A DNA stretch of 64,000 bases, taken from NCBI RefSeq assembly GCF_016862095.1, contig NZ_BOMH01000001.1, forward strand, positions 124,001 through 188,000, in the 5' to 3' direction. The position numbers and the translations under genes are program-made. Position 1 is the stretch's first letter. Every line of letters starts with the position of its first letter. Source of the stretch: Actinoplanes cyaneus. GTDB taxonomy: Bacteria; Actinomycetota; Actinomycetes; Mycobacteriales; Micromonosporaceae. The notes beneath the pieces are model-generated. The model was not told where the DNA came from, ran no database searches, and saw only the letters and a program-made list of their open reading frames with translations. Shown piece by piece: positions 54,464-62,484 of the stretch.

Positions 54464-54796
54464 ATGGGATCACTGCAGGACCAGGCCACCCTCCCGGAGT
54501 GGGAGCGCCTGCGCCTGCTGCGCGCCGAGTCCGAGTATGAGTCGATCAAGAAGACCCCCCGACTCGCGTACGCCCTCTGGTGCGCCACCGGCATCTTCGG
54601 CGGCCACCGTTTCTACCTGGGTGACACGGCCCGTTCCATCGCCATGCTCTTCACCCTCGGCGGTCTCGGCCTCTGGACGCTGATCGACGTCTTCTTCATC
54701 GGCCGCCGGGTCCGCACCGTCAACCGGACCCGCCGAACCGCGGTCATGGCCCGCTACGGCATCCACGAGCCCGAAGTCCTCCCCAACCCGGCGTAA
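54464..54796 (+). CDS. TM2-domain membrane protein
   Basis: 110 residues. The TM2 signature is complete: a helix with ALWCATGIFGGHRFYLGD followed by a second helix AMLFTLGGLGLWTLIDVFFI. Function of bacterial TM2 proteins is unknown. ATG 54464 follows TATCGT (54451-54456) by seven bases, another leaderless candidate. Confidence 0.9.
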   Translation: MGSLQDQATLPEWERLRLLRAESEYESIKKTPRLAYALWCATGIFGGHRFYLGDTARSIAMLFTLGGLGLWTLIDVFFIGRRVRTVNRTRRTAVMARYGIHEPEVLPNPA

Positions 54797-54922
54797 GGGC
54801 GGCGCCGCTCACGGCACCACGCTGATCTGCCGTCGCGGGCATCGGAGCCCGGCGGACCTCCGGGGCTCGTGGAGGCGGCGTGCCGCTGAGCGAGAGTGTC
54901 CTGGCCGGTCTCGATCGGTCTC

Positions 54923-55588
54923 TCAGTCGAGCACAGCGGCCAGGGCGCCGGTGATGACGGCGGCGAACGGGTCAGCCGGCCGTGGCTCGGCCGGGGTGGC
55001 GGCCAGCAGGGCGGCGATGCGAGGGTGGTGTCCGGCCGCGGCGACGTGGCCGAGGTAGGCGCCATGACGTGCGGCGCCCGCGGCGGCCGTCTCGGACTGG
55101 ACGAACAGCGCGGTCAGTCCGGAGAGGATGGCGAAGGCCTCCATCTTGCGGGCCGGCCGGGCCGGATGGCCGTCGAGGATCTCGAGGACGTGTTCGAGCA
55201 GGCCGGCCCCGTGCGGTCCGAGCGCTGGGCGGTCGATCACCAGGGCGGGCAGCCATCGGTGCCGGCGCATGATGTCGCGGGCCTGGCAGGCGAGGGCCGG
55301 TAGGTCGGTCCGCCAGTCACCGCTCGGCGCGACCAGCCGGTATTCGGCAGCGGCGCTGTCGATCATGAGATCGAGCAGGTCGTCGCGGGTGGCGACGTAG
55401 CGGTACAGGGAGGCCGCCCCGGTGCCGAGCAGGCCGGCGACGCGGCGCATCGAGACCGCCTCCAGGCCCTCCTCATCGGCCAGCCGCACCGCGACCATGG
55501 TGATCTCGGCGCGGCTGCGTTCGGCCGGCCTCCCGCCCGAGGCTCGCTCCGGACGCAGCCAGATCACCGGTTCTCGATTCGTGCCCAC
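54923..55588 (-). CDS. TetR-family regulator
   Basis: 221 residues. An N-terminal extension (about 25 residues) precedes the helix-turn-helix (SRAEITMVAVRLADEEGLEA, MRRVAGLLGTGAASLYRYVA). The C-terminal domain is TetR_C_1-like. GTG 55588 has GGAGGGAG seven bases upstream. Divergent from an alpha/beta hydrolase; three 13-bp direct repeats lie between. Confidence 0.9.
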   Translation of the reverse strand: MGTNREPVIWLRPERASGGRPAERSRAEITMVAVRLADEEGLEAVSMRRVAGLLGTGAASLYRYVATRDDLLDLMIDSAAAEYRLVAPSGDWRTDLPALACQARDIMRRHRWLPALVIDRPALGPHGAGLLEHVLEILDGHPARPARKMEAFAILSGLTALFVQSETAAAGAARHGAYLGHVAAAGHHPRIAALLAATPAEPRPADPFAAVITGALAAVLD

Positions 55589-55627
55589 GTGACGGCTCCC
55601 TCCACACGCCCTGTCCCTGCGTGCCAT

Positions 55628-55666
55628 GTTCGCATACGCTGTTCGCGTACACCGTTCGCAAACCTG
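55628..55666. promoter_or_regulatory. Three 13-bp direct repeats, probable operator
   Basis: GTTCGCATACGCT (55628), GTTCGCGTACACC (55641) and GTTCGCAAACCTG (55654) are contiguous, each starting GTTCGC. They lie between a TetR gene and the hydrolase gene. Binding by that regulator is inferred. Confidence 0.6.
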
Positions 55667-55683
55667 CTGAAGGGTCGGCAACG

Positions 55684-56610
55684 ATGACGCAGTACGCGCA
55701 CAACGGCGAAATCCGGATCGCCGTCGAGGACCTCGGTGGCTCTGGAGGCTCTCCACTGCTCCTGGTGATGGGGCTGGGCACGTCACGCTTCTGGTGGCCC
55801 GGCGGCCTCGTCGCGGACCTGGTCGGTCGTGGCTTCCACGTCGCCGCCTACGACCAGCGTGACTCAGGACAGTCCACCCACCTGCCCGCCGCCCGGCATG
55901 CCGGCCCGCCGATCGCGGCCCTGCTGCGCCGCTCGACGCCGGCATACACCGCGGAAGACCTCACCGATGACGCGGCCGCCGTCCTCGACACCCTCGGCTG
56001 GCAGCGCGCCCACCTCTTCGGCCATTCGATGGGCGGTCTCATCGCTCAGCGGACGGCGCTCCGCCACCCTGAACGCGTCCTCACCATGACCACCTCCGGC
56101 GCCGTCCCCAGCGACGCCCACGGCCTGCGCATCCTGCGTTATCTGCACCTTGCGCCACTGGTCAGGTTCGCGCGCCTGCACTACCCCGCCACCCCGGAAG
56201 GCGACCTGGACCTCGCCGTGGCCGTCGCCCGCCTCCTCGCCGCGCCCGGTCACGACATCACGAAGCACGACGTACGCGAATTCGTCGCCAAGGAGGCCGA
56301 GCACAACATCGCCAGTTTCCGCGACGACAAGGCTCAGAGTCGCCAGATCGGCGCGAAGTGGTCCGGTGGCCGACTGGGCCGGATAACCGCGCCGACCCAG
56401 GTCCTGCACGGTGAACGGGACCCGCTGGTGCGCGTGGCCGCAGCCCGGGACATCGCCGCAGCTGTGCCCGCCGCACGCCTGCACATCGTGCCCGGCGCCG
56501 GGCACTTCCTCTCCCGCGACCTCTGGAGCGTCTACGCCGGCGCAGTGCAGGCCCTCGCCAGCCGCCTACCGGCGTCACCCACCGACGACCCGCCCAGGTC
56601 CGGCCGCTGA
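55684..56610 (+). CDS. Alpha/beta hydrolase
   Basis: 308 residues. LLLVMGLGTSRFWWPGGLVA is the oxyanion region, GHSMGG contains nucleophile Ser115, HGERDPLVRV supplies the acid and GAGHFLSRD the catalytic His. It resembles epoxide-hydrolase/esterase-like members. ATG 55684 has AAGGG nine bases upstream. Likely controlled by the divergent TetR protein. Confidence 0.9.
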   Translation: MTQYAHNGEIRIAVEDLGGSGGSPLLLVMGLGTSRFWWPGGLVADLVGRGFHVAAYDQRDSGQSTHLPAARHAGPPIAALLRRSTPAYTAEDLTDDAAAVLDTLGWQRAHLFGHSMGGLIAQRTALRHPERVLTMTTSGAVPSDAHGLRILRYLHLAPLVRFARLHYPATPEGDLDLAVAVARLLAAPGHDITKHDVREFVAKEAEHNIASFRDDKAQSRQIGAKWSGGRLGRITAPTQVLHGERDPLVRVAAARDIAAAVPAARLHIVPGAGHFLSRDLWSVYAGAVQALASRLPASPTDDPPRSGR

Positions 56611-56766
56611 ACGCGCACGCCGGGCCCGGAACAGCAGGGCAGGGTGCGCTGACGCGGCCGCTCTGCGGCAGGGACGGATTCGACGAACGGGCCCGGCCCC
56701 GGGATCACCCGGGCCGCCGCCGAGCGTGCTGTCGTCGTCGCGGCACCTTCGGCGCCATCTGCCAGG

Positions 56767-57900
56767 TCACCCCCTGACTCGGCGCGCCGCGCGGCAGATG
56801 AGCAGCAGGACCAGGGCGAACAGCGGGAGCCAGCCGAGCCTCTCCACGACCCACACCGGACTGTCCGGGCTCGTGTGCAGCCCCGGCAACGGGCCGACGG
56901 CGAGCCGCGCCAGGACCGCTGTGGTGATCATCGCGGTCTGGTGCCATAGGAAGATCGTCATGGCGAACAGGTTCACGACCACGACCGCCGCCCACCACGC
57001 CGGACGCCGCATCAGGCGCCCCAACGGCTCCCGCAGCAGGCCGGCGAAACCGCACTGGGCCAGCCCGAACGTGACCGCCGCCAGGCTCGGCGGTGCGAGG
57101 TTCGAGAAGCCCGCGCCGGGCACGCCGACCATCGACGCCGGATAGCCCGCCCAGCACACCAGCACGACGGTCGCGGCCGCCCCTCCGATCGCCAGCGCCC
57201 ACAACGAGCCCCGCGACATCCGCTGCCACCGAGCCCCGAGAGCGAACGGCACCAGCCAGCCGGCGGCCAGGTTGACCCAGCCCACCCACGCCGGCGCTCC
57301 GAGCTCGATGCGGAGCAGGTCGACGACCGCCACCACGGCGAGCGGCACCACCGGATGCAGCCGCACCACCAGCGGCGTGGCTGCGGTCAGCGCCGCGAAC
57401 ACGAGCAGGAACCACAGCGGGGACAGGACGAGCATCACCAGCGTGTGCACGGTGGCCGGCTCGGACCCTGCGGCGAGGAGGAAGCCACCCACGACCGTCC
57501 ACACTGCGAGGACCAGGAGCACCGGTCGGAACAAGCGTCTCAGTCGTCGTGCGGCCCAGTCCTCATACGTCATGGTCCGCCGGGACCAGCTGGCGGCCGC
57601 GACCTGGCCACCCACCAGGAAGAAGACCGCCAGGGTTTGGAAGATCCAGGAGACCGGCGTGAGCGCCGGCAGGAACTGCAACGGGCTGGCCCCTCGGACC
57701 GGCCCGTCGTCGAAGACCAGAGCGGTCACCAGCCAGTGCCCGAGCACCACCCCGAGGATGGCGATCGCGCGGAGAGCGTCGACGGCCCGGTCCCGATCGG
57801 GCCTGGTGGCGGCCTCGATGCGGCGGACCGTCTCGACACGACGGGATGTCTCGACACGACGGGTTACGGCAAGGGTTGCGGCAAGGGTTGCGAGGGCCAT
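56767..57900 (-). CDS. Acyltransferase-3-family membrane protein
   Basis: 377 residues with about ten helices. RDRAVDALRAIAILGVVLGH carries the family's conserved N-terminal Arg/His, and the loop MTYEDWAARRLRRLFRPVLL is typical of membrane O-acyltransferases. They acylate surface glycans or lipids. The first about 30 residues are repetitive (ATLAATLA, RRVETSRRVET) because short DNA repeats lie there, so translation might begin later than ATG 57900. Confidence 0.85.
   Translation of the reverse strand: MALATLAATLAVTRRVETSRRVETVRRIEAATRPDRDRAVDALRAIAILGVVLGHWLVTALVFDDGPVRGASPLQFLPALTPVSWIFQTLAVFFLVGGQVAAASWSRRTMTYEDWAARRLRRLFRPVLLVLAVWTVVGGFLLAAGSEPATVHTLVMLVLSPLWFLLVFAALTAATPLVVRLHPVVPLAVVAVVDLLRIELGAPAWVGWVNLAAGWLVPFALGARWQRMSRGSLWALAIGGAAATVVLVCWAGYPASMVGVPGAGFSNLAPPSLAAVTFGLAQCGFAGLLREPLGRLMRRPAWWAAVVVVNLFAMTIFLWHQTAMITTAVLARLAVGPLPGLHTSPDSPVWVVERLGWLPLFALVLLLICRAARRVRG
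57830..57890. repeat. Short tandem repeats at the acyltransferase 5' end
   Basis: Two 18-bp units (57830-57847, 57848-57865; GTCTCGACACGACGGG) are followed by two exact 12-bp units CGGCAAGGGTTG (57867-57878, 57879-57890). They are coding if the ATG at 57900 is used. Confidence 0.85.
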
Positions 57901-58068
57901 GGCGGCAAAGCTAGGTCGCGTGGCGGTGAGCCGCGTCAGCCCTGGGTCTGAACTTCGAGATACCACCCTGGTCTGATGCATTGGCCCATCCACTTGGGGC
58001 ACCATTGGCGTCCGCACCGGCCGATCAGGGCTCTAGCGTCAACACGGCAATTCAGTGAGGAGCTTCTG

Positions 58069-58668
58069 ATGACCACCGTCGACCTGTATTTCGACGCCGC
58101 CTGTCCGTTCGCCTGGATCACGTCCCGCTGGATCCTCGAGGTGCGCCCGTTGCGCGACTTCGACCTGCGGTTCCGCGCCATGAGTCTGTATGTGCTGAAT
58201 GAGGGACGTGACCTCCCGGAGTGGTATCGGGAGCTGATCGACAGCTCGCTCGGCATGGCCCGGGTGGTGACCGCCGCCGCCCAGCAGCACGGCGAGGAGG
58301 TGCTCGGCGACCTCTACACCGCGCTCGGCACCCGCATCCATAACCAGGGCAACAAGGACTTCGCCGTGGTGATCCCGGAGGCCCTGGCCGAGGCGGGTCT
58401 GCCGGCTTCACTGGCAGCAGCCGCGGGCAGCACCGAGTGGGACGAGGCGCTGCGCAGGTCTCACCACGAGGGCATGGACCCGGTCGGTGAGGATGTCGGC
58501 ACCCCGACGATCCACATCGACGGTGTGGCGTTCTTCGGCCCGGTCCTCAACAAGATCCCACGCGGTGAGGAGGCCGCCCGTCTCTTCGACGCCGCTCGCA
58601 CGCTGGCGAGCTATCCGGGGTTCTTCGAGCTCAAGCGCACCCGCACCGGCGGCTTGAACTTCGACTGA
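58069..58668 (+). CDS. DsbA-like, mycothiol-dependent nitroreductase (Rv2466c)-family protein
   Basis: 199 residues, thioredoxin-fold with helical insert. [20 protein letters not shown] is the family signature; only the first active-site Cys (Cys12) is present, with Phe-Ala in place of a CxxC second Cys. [20 protein letters not shown] carries the cis-Pro. Family members reduce substrates using mycothiol in actinobacteria. GTGAGGAG precedes ATG 58069 at a good distance. Confidence 0.9.
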   Translation: MTTVDLYFDAACPFAWITSRWILEVRPLRDFDLRFRAMSLYVLNEGRDLPEWYRELIDSSLGMARVVTAAAQQHGEEVLGDLYTALGTRIHNQGNKDFAVVIPEALAEAGLPASLAAAAGSTEWDEALRRSHHEGMDPVGEDVGTPTIHIDGVAFFGPVLNKIPRGEEAARLFDAARTLASYPGFFELKRTRTGGLNFD

Positions 58669-58753
58669 CCCGCGACCCGTTCCGGCTCGCGGATGGATCG
58701 TCCTGGGCGTGAAGATCGGCCTCAATGGGGACGGAGCCTCGACAAGGCGGTGG

Positions 58754-60001
58754 TCAGGGGGCCGGCTCGGCAAGCACTGCGGACGCTGGATGAGACAACG
58801 CCGAGGTGACCGGGAAGTCCGACGACCGTGCCGGCACGCGCCGCAACCCCAGATAGGTGATCAGCCCGACCGGAAGGACCAGCCAGAAGGAGAGGAGGCG
58901 ATAGAGGAGAACGGCTGCGGCAGCGACGGCAGGTGAGGCGCCCATGCTCAACGCGGTGACGAGGCTCGCCTCGACGAAGCCGAGCCCACCGGGGCTGAGC
59001 GGGATCTGGCGGATGACCTGCGCCACCAGGTAGGCCGCGCCGACGGTTCGCCAGCCGACCGGCAGCCCACACGCTTGAGCCGCGGCGATGAGGCAGAACG
59101 CGTCCGCTGCCCAGTTCAGCGCGGACCACAGGATCGCCGCGAGCCCGTCCCACGGCCGGATGGACCGTGCGGCCGTCACCGCCGCTGTCCACTCCCGATG
59201 CAGGCGCAACCCGAAGCGCCGCAGCGCGCCACCCCCGGCACGCTCACCGCCGAGCCACCGCGGAACTCCACCAACGGTGCGCTGAACGCCGAGCCGCCGC
59301 AGGACTCCGCCCACGGCGCGTTCGACGCCGAGCCAGCGCGGGACTCCACCGACGGTGCGCTCGGTGAAGGGCCACCGCGAGACTCCGCCTACGGTGGGCT
59401 CAGTGCTGGGACGGGGCCGGTCGAAGTCGGGTGGACTCGGCGGCCGGGGTCGGGCTCGCGCCGCTGTGACCAGCGCGACGACGAGCACGACCCCGGCGGC
59501 AATCGCCTCGTAGGACGCCGAGCGCCACCAGCCGAGCAGCGGCCCCTGCCCGAAAGCAAGCACACAGACAGTGAGCAGCCCGCTCATCGACGCCACCATG
59601 GAAAGCACCGTCACCGTGGCGGCGGTGGCGCCGGAGGCCCCGCGCCGGCGGTACTGCTGCACGGCGTAGGCCGCCGACATGGCCGACCCCGCGGGCAGCG
59701 CGAGGCTGATCGCCGACCGGCTGTACGTGATGGCGAGCACCGCGATCCGTGACACCCGCGTCCCGGCCGCGCCGAGCAGGCGGCGCTGCTGCATTCCGAA
59801 AGCGGCCTGCGACACCACCTGAGCGGCGAGCGCCGCCGCGACCCAGCGCACGTCCGCCGTACGCCAAATGGCCCAAATCGCACCCGGAGCCGGGAGCCGG
59901 CCGCGAACCGTGACCGCGACGGCGACCGCGGCAAGCACGATCACGACGACTCGCGTGAGCCATCGCCACGCACGTCGCCGACCGGCAGCATCCGCCCACA
60001 T
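58754..60001 (-). CDS. YbhN/LPG-synthase-TM-like membrane protein with repeat insert
   Basis: 415 residues. The flippase-like PF03706 pattern is clear: helices around WLTRVVVIVLAAVAVAV, AAFGMQQRRLLGAAG, and the C-terminal QIPLSPGGLGFVEASLVTAL with LLYRLLSFWLVLPVGLITYL. A 65-residue insert (201-265) made of five 13-residue repeats sits in a cytoplasmic loop. ATG 60001 is used; GTG 60007 or 60034 are possible. Divergent from a TetR gene. Confidence 0.85.
   Translation of the reverse strand: MWADAAGRRRAWRWLTRVVVIVLAAVAVAVTVRGRLPAPGAIWAIWRTADVRWVAAALAAQVVSQAAFGMQQRRLLGAAGTRVSRIAVLAITYSRSAISLALPAGSAMSAAYAVQQYRRRGASGATAATVTVLSMVASMSGLLTVCVLAFGQGPLLGWWRSASYEAIAAGVVLVVALVTAARARPRPPSPPDFDRPRPSTEPTVGGVSRWPFTERTVGGVPRWLGVERAVGGVLRRLGVQRTVGGVPRWLGGERAGGGALRRFGLRLHREWTAAVTAARSIRPWDGLAAILWSALNWAADAFCLIAAAQACGLPVGWRTVGAAYLVAQVIRQIPLSPGGLGFVEASLVTALSMGASPAVAAAAVLLYRLLSFWLVLPVGLITYLGLRRVPARSSDFPVTSALSHPASAVLAEPAP
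59207..59401 (-). repeat. Five 39-bp coding repeats (13 residues each)
   Basis: Read on the minus strand the units are EPTVGGVSRWPFT, ERTVGGVPRWLGV, ERAVGGVLRRLGV, QRTVGGVPRWLGG and ERAGGGALRRFGL. The frame is kept throughout, so expansion is in multiples of 13 residues. Confidence 0.9.
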
Positions 60002-60052
60002 GCGCACCGCTCTCAACCTCGCCTTTGCTTGCACTCCAGGCAACTTTGCACT

Positions 60053-60081
60053 TTGAGAAGTGGGTCGGGTCGCATTAGGGT
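60053..60081 (+). promoter_or_regulatory. Promoter of the TetR gene at 60088
   Basis: TTGAGA (60053-60058) and TAGGGT (60076-60081) are 17 bases apart; GTG follows six bases after the -10. Just upstream, TTTGCTTGCACT and TTTGCACTTT are related sequences that may be operator half-sites shared with the divergent YbhN-like gene. Confidence 0.6.
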
Positions 60082-60087
60082 TGCGGG

Positions 60088-60675
60088 GTGGAGGAGAACC
60101 TCGGGCTGCGCGAACGCAAGAAGATGGCCACCCGGATGGCGCTGCACGAGGCCGCCGTCCGGCTGGCCGCCGAGCGCGGCGCCGACAACGTCACGATCGA
60201 CGCCATCGCGGAAGCGGCGGGGGTTTCGCGGCGAACGTTCACGAACTACTTCGCGAACAAGGAAGAAGTCTTTTACTACCGCGACGCGCATCGGCTGCGC
60301 CGGCTGTGCGAGTCGATCCGCCAGCAGCCGGCCGCCGATCCGTGGACGGTCCTGACCGGCGCGGCGGCCGATCTGCTCGGCGAGGCGTTCGCGGAGGCGA
60401 ACACCTCCTGGCTGACACAGCTCCGCACGTTGCACCGCGACCCGAATCATCTGGCGCACCAGATCGCCGCCTACACCGCGATCGAGCGGGACCTGGCCGT
60501 CGAGATCGCCGCCCGGGTCCCGGGCCCGGATGCGGAGCTGCGCGCCCGCGTGCTGGTCGCCACGTTCCTGGCCGCGCTCCGCACGAGCGTTCAGTTCTGG
60601 CTGGACAATCCGGGCACGTCTCTGCCGGAGACGTTCCGCAGGGTGTCCGGCATGGTCAGCCTGACCCCCGCCTGA
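60088..60675 (+). CDS. TetR-family regulator
   Basis: 195 residues. Helix-turn-helix at about 12-60: KMATRMALHEAAVRLAAERG, then AGVSRRTFTNYFANKEEVFY. The C-terminal domain carries TETR_C_17-like MftR features (AFAEANTSWLTQL). GTG 60088 appears leaderless. Confidence 0.92.
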   Translation: MEENLGLRERKKMATRMALHEAAVRLAAERGADNVTIDAIAEAAGVSRRTFTNYFANKEEVFYYRDAHRLRRLCESIRQQPAADPWTVLTGAAADLLGEAFAEANTSWLTQLRTLHRDPNHLAHQIAAYTAIERDLAVEIAARVPGPDAELRARVLVATFLAALRTSVQFWLDNPGTSLPETFRRVSGMVSLTPA

Positions 60676-60929
60676 CCCCCGCCTGACCCACGTCCGGCTC
60701 GCCCGGCCGTCGGCCGAGATCGCGTCACGGCACCGACGTAGCGGATCGCGAACAGGATCAGAGCGTCCATCGGTGCCGGTCAACTGGTTAACGTCACGCA
60801 GAGTTACGGCGCCCCCACCAGTTTTCGGCCGTATAACTATGCGGACACCCGCAGAACGGACGTTCCGCACGTCACACTGCGCTACCCCAGGCCGCGGATC
60901 ATGATCGCCGGCCGGTAACCTCCCGCACC

Positions 60930-61406
60930 ATGCGTGGACCCACCATCGCAGCTGTCGTCACGTGCACCCTACTGGCGATCACCGGCTGCGCTAACAGCGA
61001 AGAATCCCCCAACACCGCTACCGCGGCCGGGGCGGCAGACGTGGCCGGGCTCGACAAGGGGACCGCCGGGGCGTGCACGATCGCCTACGACGCCACCCAT
61101 GGTCAGAACGGGCGCGATCTGGACGTGGCCACCGCCACCCAGATCATCACTCAGGGCAAGACGTCGCGGAGCACGATCGTCACCGCGTCGACCGACGCGC
61201 TCAGCGCCGCGGTCGCCAAGGCGAGGGCTGCGGCCGACGAGCCCGACGAGGACGTGCTGAAGGCCGAGGTCAGCAGCGCGATCCTGAAGCTGCAGACGGC
61301 CTGCCAGGACACCGACGCGGTGAAGGCGAGCATCACCACGCCGAGCACCGCCGGTGAGGGCGCTTCCACGGAGTCCACGTCCGCCGTCGACCGTAAGGCC
61401 GGCTGA
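60930..61406 (+). CDS. Small lipoprotein
   Basis: 158 residues. Signal peptide MRGPTIAAVVTCTLLAITGC with lipobox ITGC (Cys20). The mature part is Ala/Thr-rich, with two Cys (GACTIAYD, LQTACQDTD) that could form a disulfide. No known domain. The 254 bases upstream (60676-60929) hold nothing recognised. Confidence 0.8.
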   Translation: MRGPTIAAVVTCTLLAITGCANSEESPNTATAAGAADVAGLDKGTAGACTIAYDATHGQNGRDLDVATATQIITQGKTSRSTIVTASTDALSAAVAKARAAADEPDEDVLKAEVSSAILKLQTACQDTDAVKASITTPSTAGEGASTESTSAVDRKAG

Positions 61407-61493
61407 CGTCGCTGTCGGACTCCGGGCCGGGCCGCTGACCTCCAGCGGTTCCGGCCTCATTTCTTTTCGCGAGGATCGATCAGGCGGAGCGGC

Positions 61494-61769
61494 TCACGAG
61501 TCGGCAGGGCGCCAGGGACGCTCGGCATCGGTGGGGCGGGCCCCCGCGAGGACCCCGATGGCGTAGGCCGGCCGCTCCCCCGGCACCGGCCCGAGGTATT
61601 CGTGCCCGGTCAGGTGGCACCAGGCGGGCAGGTCCAGCGGCGCCGCGGGGTCGGTCGCGATCAGGTGCACGACCGAGCCCGGCGGCAGCGTCGCGATCAG
61701 TTTGCGCAGCTCGATCAGCAGCACCACGCAGCGCCGATCACCGCCGTCGAGCACAACCGGAGCGTTCAT
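61494..61769 (-). CDS. TusA-like sulfurtransferase-fold protein with altered active site
   Basis: 91 residues. The TusA fold is suggested by DGGDRRCVVLLIELRKLIAT, the VVHLIATDPAAPLDLPAWCH beta strand/helix and HEYLG. The usual CPxP motif is replaced by CVVL (Cys14), so sulfur transfer could be changed or lost, although the Cys is kept. ATG 61769 has GGGGG directly before it. Confidence 0.75.
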   Translation of the reverse strand: MNAPVVLDGGDRRCVVLLIELRKLIATLPPGSVVHLIATDPAAPLDLPAWCHLTGHEYLGPVPGERPAYAIGVLAGARPTDAERPWRPADS

Positions 61770-61932
61770 CCCCCGATCTTCTCCCGCGTCGCTCCGCTCA
61801 CGACCAGGAGTGCCGCGACACGTGCCCGAGGACACGCTCGAAGCCCGGGCCGTGACGGGGGCCGGCCGGTCCATCGAGGAGGGGGTGTGGCCCGGGCCGC
61901 GAATGCGGGGCACGCGAGCCCGGGCTCACGAT

Positions 61933-62412
61933 CTACGGGCGGTAGTTCTTGCCGAGCGGTGCGCCCGGGATCGGCTTGCCGATCAGGGCCACCGGCACGA
62001 AGAACAGAATCTGGGCGATGACCAGCGTCAACGTCCAGAGCGCCTTCTCGTCGTAGTGCGCGGCGGCCCGCTGGTAGAGCTCGTCGGGGACGCGTTCGCC
62101 GGCCGGGTTCGCCGTGCACACGGCCTCGGCCAGTTCCAGGGCGACCCGTTCGGCTTCCTGGAAGTACGGCGCGTCCCGCCACGACGCCACGGCGGTGATC
62201 CGTTCCTCGGTCTCACCGGCCTTGCGCAGAATCCCGCTCTGCCGGACGGTGTGGTAAGTGCTGCCGACGATCTGCCCGACCCGCAGGTGCACGAGTCCGA
62301 TCGTGGTCGCCGGGATGCTGTCGTTGTGCAGCGCGCTGGTCAGCGAGGCCGCCCAGCCGCCCAGTTCCGGGAAGAACCGCGCGGGATCGGGGAGGCGTGA
62401 GGTGATGTCCAT
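61933..62412 (-). CDS. Carboxymuconolactone-decarboxylase-like protein lacking AhpD cysteines
   Basis: 159 residues. The CMD/AhpD-like core is visible (HLRVGQIVGSTYHTVRQSG, then WRDAPYFQEAERVALELAEA). The active-site pattern CxxCxxxH is replaced by Ser51-Thr-Tyr-His54 and Gln58. Such CMD genes are the usual partners of ECF41 sigma factors, as here. The start is eight bases after an ECF41-like promoter, implying a leaderless mRNA. Confidence 0.88.
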   Translation of the reverse strand: MDITSRLPDPARFFPELGGWAASLTSALHNDSIPATTIGLVHLRVGQIVGSTYHTVRQSGILRKAGETEERITAVASWRDAPYFQEAERVALELAEAVCTANPAGERVPDELYQRAAAHYDEKALWTLTLVIAQILFFVPVALIGKPIPGAPLGKNYRP

Positions 62413-62420
62413 GCCGGCTT

Positions 62421-62448
62421 CGACGAGGTGGCCGCACGGAATGTCAGG
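62421..62448 (-). promoter_or_regulatory. ECF41-type promoter of the CMD-like gene
   Basis: On the minus strand CCTGACATTC (62439-62448), 11 bases, then CTCGTCG (62421-62427). Spacing and sequence match the plus-strand promoter of the sigma gene. Confidence 0.75.
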
Positions 62449-62449
62449 C

Positions 62450-62477
62450 CCTCACATTCGCGCCTGCCGTCTCGTCG
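62450..62477 (+). promoter_or_regulatory. ECF41-type autoregulatory promoter of the sigma gene
   Basis: CCTCACATTC (62450-62459), 11 bases, then CTCGTCG (62471-62477). The CCTCACA-N16-CGTC core resembles the reported ECF41 consensus TGTCACA-N16-CGTC in five of seven -35 positions and all of the -10. ATG follows seven bases after. Confidence 0.75.
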
Positions 62478-62484
62478 GAGTGTC

